DNA from: CAZNMF01 sp035547155
GTDB taxonomy: Bacteria > Acidobacteriota > Vicinamibacteria > Vicinamibacterales > SCN-69-37
DNA length: 9,022 bases
Direction of reading: 5' to 3'
NCBI GenBank assembly: GCA_035547155.1
Contig: DASZVJ010000232.1
Coordinates: 1-9,022, forward strand
Position numbers and translations under genes: made by a program. The first letter of the stretch is position 1; every line of letters begins with the position of its first letter. Of this stretch, positions 6,258-9,022 are shown one piece after another. The notes under the pieces were generated by a model, which was not told where the DNA came from, ran no database searches, and saw only the letters and a list, made by a program, of their open reading frames with translations.

Positions 6258-7873
6258 GACGTCCCTGTGCCGAGATACCGCAGGATCATCACGGTGATGT
6301 CGTCACTCTGCGGCGCGCCTTTGGCGAACGCGCGCACCGCGGCGATCACGCGATCGACCAGCCCCTGCACCGTGTCCTTCACGCCGGCCTGCGCGACTTC
6401 GAGCAGCCGTGCGTCGCCGAACTCTTCACCGGCGATGTTCATCGCCTCGGACACGCCGTCGCTGAAGATGACGACGACGTCGCCGGGATCGAGCTGCACG
6501 GTGTCCTGACCGAACGGCGCCATCGCGAGCAGACCGACGACCGGTCCGCCCGCTTCCAGCCGCCGCACGCCGGACTGCCCGAGAATCATCGGCGGATTGT
6601 GGCCGCCGTTGCAGTACGTCAGCCGGCCGTTGGGCGAGACGCTGCCGAGCATGATCGTCACGAAGCGCGACTCGATGCCGCGGCGGCAAAGCGCTTTGTT
6701 GATGTGCGCGACGGCGGTCGACGGGCCGTCCGGCGAATACGCGTACGCCGCGAACATGCCCTGCATCAGCGCGCTCATCAGCGCCGCGGGTGGGCCCTTG
6801 CCGGCGACGTCGCCCAGCGTGAACCCGAACGACTCGCCGGGATTGTCCAGATAGTCGAAGAAGTCGCCGCCGATCGATCGGCACGGCACGCTGGCGGCCG
6901 CGGCTTCGACGAAGCCGAGGCTCGCGCGCGGCTTGGGCAGGAGCGCCTGCTGGATCTCAGCGGCGATCCGCATCTCCTGCTCCATCTTTGCTTTCTCGAG
7001 CTTCTCGCGGTACAGCCGCGCGTTCTCGATCGCGACCGACGCTTCAGACGCGAGCGTCTCGAGCGCCGTGCGCGTCGCCTCTGACGCGAGCGAGCCGCGC
7101 TCGCGGCTGTCGAGATAGAGCACGCCGATCCGCCGGTCCTCGCTGCTCTTCGCTTCAGCGGTCTCGACGTACTGGACGAAGTTCAGCGGCAGACACACGA
7201 CGTGACGAATGCCGAGCGCGACGGTGCCCATGTGCGCGTCGGCGAGGCCCGCGTCGAGCAGGTCGGCGACGACTTTCGTCTGGCCGGATCGAAACACTTC
7301 CTCGGGGATCTTGCGGCTCGTCGCGAACGTGGTGTCCGTCAGCGTCTGCTTCCGCCGTCCGCGGGCGAGCTTGAACTCGAGCTCGCCGCTCGCGCTGGCC
7401 AGCATGATGAACGCGCGCTCCGCGCCGGAGATCTCGATCGACGCGTCGAGCACGAGCGCGAGCACGTCCTGCAGCACGCGCCCGGAGCCCAGCGCGCGAA
7501 ATCCGGCGAGCAGCGCCGTGAGCTGCCGGAGATCGTCGCGCGCGCCGGTCAGCGATCGCCCCGATGCGTGCTCGTCGGCGCTGAGGACGAGGAGATCGGC
7601 GCCGCCGCCGCGCCCGAGCCGGATCCGATCGCCGGGCCGCAGATCGCATTCGCTCACGGCCTCGCCGTTGACGAACGTCCCGTAGCGGGACTCGCGGTCG
7701 TGCAGGACGTAGCGATCGCCCTCCTGGACGATCTCCGCGTGCTCGCGCGACACCTCGCTGCCGGCCAGCCGCAAATCGTTCGTATCGCGGCGGCCGATGG
7801 TGTACGGCACGTGGTCGATGGTGACCTCGCGCTCGCCCACCGTGTCCTGCACCTGCAGTCGCAGCCCTGACAT
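6254..7873 (-). CDS. FHA-GAF-SpoIIE (RsbU-like PP2C) signalling phosphatase
   Basis: This is a 539-residue cytoplasmic protein with three domains. The N-terminal FHA domain (about 5-98) has GRR (27-29), SREH (42-45) and the loop YGTFVNG (64-70), all needed for phosphothreonine binding. A GAF sensor domain (about 115-285) follows, then a helical linker (286-312) containing AEIQQALLP, the usual entry to RsbU-type phosphatases. The SpoIIE/PPM domain (about 318-535) retains the metal aspartates in GGDFFDY (Asp337), LGDVAGKG (Asp355), FSDGVSEA (Asp472) and SDDITVMIL (Asp524/525), plus YCNGGHNPP. It is therefore likely an active Ser/Thr phosphatase. Relatives dephosphorylate STAS anti-anti-sigma factors, but no STAS or anti-sigma kinase gene is in this window. 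The FHA domain suggests input from a Ser/Thr kinase. A -10-like TATACA lies 10 nt before the ATG. It overlaps the next gene by 4 nt. Confidence 0.93.
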   Translation of the reverse strand: MSGLRLQVQDTVGEREVTIDHVPYTIGRRDTNDLRLAGSEVSREHAEIVQEGDRYVLHDRESRYGTFVNGEAVSECDLRPGDRIRLGRGGGADLLVLSADEHASGRSLTGARDDLRQLTALLAGFRALGSGRVLQDVLALVLDASIEISGAERAFIMLASASGELEFKLARGRRKQTLTDTTFATSRKIPEEVFRSGQTKVVADLLDAGLADAHMGTVALGIRHVVCLPLNFVQYVETAEAKSSEDRRIGVLYLDSRERGSLASEATRTALETLASEASVAIENARLYREKLEKAKMEQEMRIAAEIQQALLPKPRASLGFVEAAAASVPCRSIGGDFFDYLDNPGESFGFTLGDVAGKGPPAALMSALMQGMFAAYAYSPDGPSTAVAHINKALCRRGIESRFVTIMLGSVSPNGRLTYCNGGHNPPMILGQSGVRRLEAGGPVVGLLAMAPFGQDTVQLDPGDVVVIFSDGVSEAMNIAGEEFGDARLLEVAQAGVKDTVQGLVDRVIAAVRAFAKGAPQSDDITVMILRYLGTGTS

Positions 7874-7883
7874 CGGGCGTCAG

Positions 7884-7889
7884 TGTATA
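7884..7889 (-). promoter_or_regulatory. Putative -10 element of the FHA-GAF-SpoIIE gene
   Basis: On the minus strand TATACA lies 10 nt before the ATG at 7873, placing the predicted transcription start within about 5 nt of the start codon. No clear -35 box is visible. No Shine-Dalgarno fits in the remaining space, consistent with a leaderless or near-leaderless message. Confidence 0.45.
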
Positions 7890-7914
7890 CGATGCCGATT
7901 AAACGAGCGCCGGC

Positions 7915-8106
7915 TCACCGGTGCAGGACGAGATACGCCACGACGATCGCCGCCACGACGATGACGAGGATGATGACGGGCGTCCAGGAGCGGCGGGCGC
8001 GCGCCTCCGGGCGCGCCGGCGGTGGCGGCACGGCGGTCGGCGTGCCGCAGCGGTAGCAGACGATGGCTTTGTCGGCGATGGTGGCGCCGCAATTGGTGCA
8101 CTGCAT
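7915..8106 (-). CDS. Zinc-ribbon protein with C-terminal membrane anchor
   Basis: This is a 63-residue protein. An N-terminal zinc ribbon uses Cys3 and Cys6 (CTNC) and Cys17 and Cys20 (CYRC). A proline-rich linker (23-33), a basic patch (36-40) and one transmembrane helix (about 42-61) at the extreme C terminus follow, so it is tail-anchored with the zinc ribbon in the cytoplasm. I chose ATG 8106 because it puts the first CxxC two residues from the start, as in many zinc-ribbon proteins. An upstream GTG/ATG (8157/8154) would add 17 or 16 unconserved-looking residues. The function is unknown. The phosphatase gene follows 41 nt downstream on the same strand, and the rhomboid-like gene is divergent. 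Such small proteins often recruit partners to the membrane, but nothing here shows which. Confidence 0.75.
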   Translation of the reverse strand: MQCTNCGATIADKAIVCYRCGTPTAVPPPPARPEARARRSWTPVIILVIVVAAIVVAYLVLHR

Positions 8107-8155
8107 CAGGCGAAGTCCCGGACATGGCGGCGCGTCCGTCGCGCCGGCCTGCATC

Positions 8156-8163
8156 ACTATACT
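8156..8163. promoter_or_regulatory. Overlapping divergent -10 elements
   Basis: On the + strand TATACT (8158-8163) lies 11 nt before the rhomboid-like ATG at 8175. On the minus strand TATAGT (8161-8156) could serve the zinc-ribbon gene starting at 8106. The two hexamers share four base pairs, so polymerase could occupy only one direction at a time. No consensus -35 is seen on either side. The + strand assignment is the better supported. Confidence 0.45.
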
Positions 8164-8174
8164 GATGCGCGCCG

Positions 8175-8861
8175 ATGATCCCGATCTCCGACGTCATCCC
8201 CACGCGAACGACGCCGTGGGTGACCGTCCTGCTCGTCGCCGCCATTGGCGTCGTGTTCGCTGGCGAATTCCTGCTGCCCGAGCTCGATCCGCGCAGCCTC
8301 GTCTTCGCCTCCGGCAATCCCGACGCGATGATCCGCTGGCGCCTGCCGCTGCTGGTCTTCGTGCATAGCGGCCTCGTGCAGGCCGCCACGAACATGCTGA
8401 CGCTGTGGCTGTTCGGCGGCGCCGTCGAGGACCGGCTCGGACATGGCCGATTCGCCGGGCTGTTCGCAGCCGGTCTCCTGGCCGCCGTCCTGGGCGCGCA
8501 ATGGGCGATGCCGCTGATGACGCCGCTCATCGGCGCCGCAGGTCCCATTGCCGCGATCGTCGCGGCCTATCTCGTCCTCTGGCCGCGCTCCCGCATTCTC
8601 GTCCTCATCCCGCTTCCCCTCGTCTTCGACGTCGTCGAGATTCCCGCGGCGATCGTGCCGGCGTTCTGGCTGCTCCTGCAAATCGCCGGCGGCGCCAGCG
8701 GCCGCACGTCACCGGCGCTCGCCGCGGAGCAGACGCTGTGGGCCGTCCTGGCGGGCACGCTCGTCGGCCTCATCGCCGCGCGGACGCTGCCACGACGGGA
8801 GCGGATGACGGTGGCGTGGTGGGACCGCGCGGAAAAGAAAACTTCGAACTTCGAACTTTGA
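8175..8861 (+). CDS. Rhomboid-family membrane protein, catalytically inactive (pseudoprotease)
   Basis: This is a 228-residue multi-pass membrane protein with the rhomboid fold. The start MIPISDVIPTRTTPWVT is typical of bacterial rhomboids. Helices lie near 15-35, 57-80, 92-112, 116-136, 139-171 (two) and 186-203. NMLTLWLFGGAVEDRLGHGR (73-92) matches the conserved helix 2 / L1 loop, and AYLVLWPRSRILVL (131-144) is also typical. The active-site positions are changed. The GxSG motif is GAAG (120-123), with Ala122 (codon GCA, 8538-8540) in place of the nucleophile. The helix-6 AH motif reads AV, with Val191 (8745-8747) in place of histidine. The oxyanion-hole histidine, four residues before Asn73, is Gln69. 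Asn73 and His64 remain. It therefore probably binds membrane proteins without cleaving them. Its last ten residues run into a 7-nt tandem repeat. Confidence 0.85.
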   Translation: MIPISDVIPTRTTPWVTVLLVAAIGVVFAGEFLLPELDPRSLVFASGNPDAMIRWRLPLLVFVHSGLVQAATNMLTLWLFGGAVEDRLGHGRFAGLFAAGLLAAVLGAQWAMPLMTPLIGAAGPIAAIVAAYLVLWPRSRILVLIPLPLVFDVVEIPAAIVPAFWLLLQIAGGASGRTSPALAAEQTLWAVLAGTLVGLIAARTLPRRERMTVAWWDRAEKKTSNFEL

Positions 8862-8867
8862 ACTTTT
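8840..8867. repeat. Heptamer tandem repeat AACTTYG across two stop codons
   Basis: Four 7-nt units occur: AACTTCG, AACTTCG, AACTTTG and AACTTTT. The third unit supplies the TGA stop of the rhomboid-like gene (8859-8861). The last base of the fourth unit is the final base of the TAA stop of the convergent minus-strand gene (8869-8867). Because the repeat is read through in frame, the rhomboid-like protein ends in repeat-encoded residues (TSNFEL). Confidence 0.85.
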
Positions 8868-9022
8868 TACCGTTGCGTCTTCGTCCTGATGTCGCGCGAC
8901 ACGGACGCGAGATCCAGCATCAGGGCTTCGAACTGCTTGTCGTACTCGTCCGCGGGCATCGAGGCTTTCTTGCGGCGTAGCTCGTCGAGCTGGGTATTGA
9001 GCGCTTGCTGGCGCGCGAGCAG
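8867..9022 (-). CDS. 3' end of an unrecognised gene with a helical, coiled-coil-like C terminus
   Basis: The minus strand is open from the window edge to TAA at 8869-8867, giving 51 residues. The sequence is strongly helical and charged, with a heptad-like pattern in LLARQQALNTQLDELRRKKA (1-20) and again in DKQFEALMLDLASVSRDI (28-45). There is no start codon context because the gene enters from beyond 9022. Codon use (GC-rich third positions) resembles the neighbours, which favours a real gene end over a random open frame. I do not recognise the family; a C-terminal coiled coil or helical hairpin is all that can be said. It is convergent with the rhomboid-like gene, the two stop codons being 5 nt apart. 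Confidence 0.6.
   Translation of the reverse strand: MLARQQALNTQLDELRRKKASMPADEYDKQFEALMLDLASVSRDIRTKTQR

Noticed and set aside
7915..8157. Longer 80-residue version of the zinc-ribbon protein starting at GTG 8157
   Set aside because: The extra 17 residues look unconserved and the extension would start immediately beside the -10 candidate; ATG 8106 gives a normal zinc-ribbon start. Not fully excluded.
8175..8861. Rhomboid-like gene as a decaying pseudogene
   Set aside because: The frame is intact over 228 codons with helices and fold motifs preserved; substitutions are concentrated at catalytic positions.

Overview
This is a GC-rich bacterial chromosome fragment, most likely from the Acidobacteriota. 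The best evidence is a small PadR-type regulator directly followed by an 890-residue duplicated permease. This pair is the hallmark 'acidobacterial duplicated orphan permease' (ADOP) arrangement. Placement below phylum, for example Vicinamibacteria-like, would be a guess. I see no phage, integrase, transposase, CRISPR, tRNA or rRNA. The window looks like ordinary chromosomal housekeeping and accessory sequence.

Layout of the + strand half: the window opens inside the last 42 codons of phoU (phosphate signalling). A short gap of degenerate GGTTC repeats follows, then a strong promoter with a perfect 9-bp inverted repeat that looks like a PadR operator. Next comes the padR-ADOP two-gene operon (279-3296). 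A second operon, yacG-gltA-glutaminyl-cyclase-like peptidase (3390-5862), encodes a zinc-ribbon gyrase inhibitor, citrate synthase and a secreted M28-fold enzyme that resembles glutaminyl cyclase.

Layout of the other half: a 134-bp convergent spacer (5863-5996) holds two inverted copies of a palindromic repeat. A minus-strand cluster reads, in transcription order, a zinc-ribbon membrane-anchored protein (8106-7915), an FHA-GAF-SpoIIE phosphatase (7873-6254) and, overlapping it by 4 nt, a small two-helix membrane protein (6257-5997). Divergent from the cluster is a rhomboid-family membrane protein (8175-8861) that has lost its catalytic serine and histidine. The window ends in the 3' end of an unrecognised minus-strand gene.

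Three themes stand out. First, the rhomboid homologue appears to be a pseudoprotease. Second, three genes, each a putative first gene of a transcript, have a TATA-type -10 hexamer only 8-11 nt before the start codon, suggesting leaderless mRNAs, whereas two downstream genes in operons have a Shine-Dalgarno overlapping the previous stop codon. Third, four of the larger or terminal spacers are occupied by short repeats, each from a different family (GGTTC, CCCTTSGT, GGGCTACG, AACTTYG), plus a dispersed hairpin repeat present three times.
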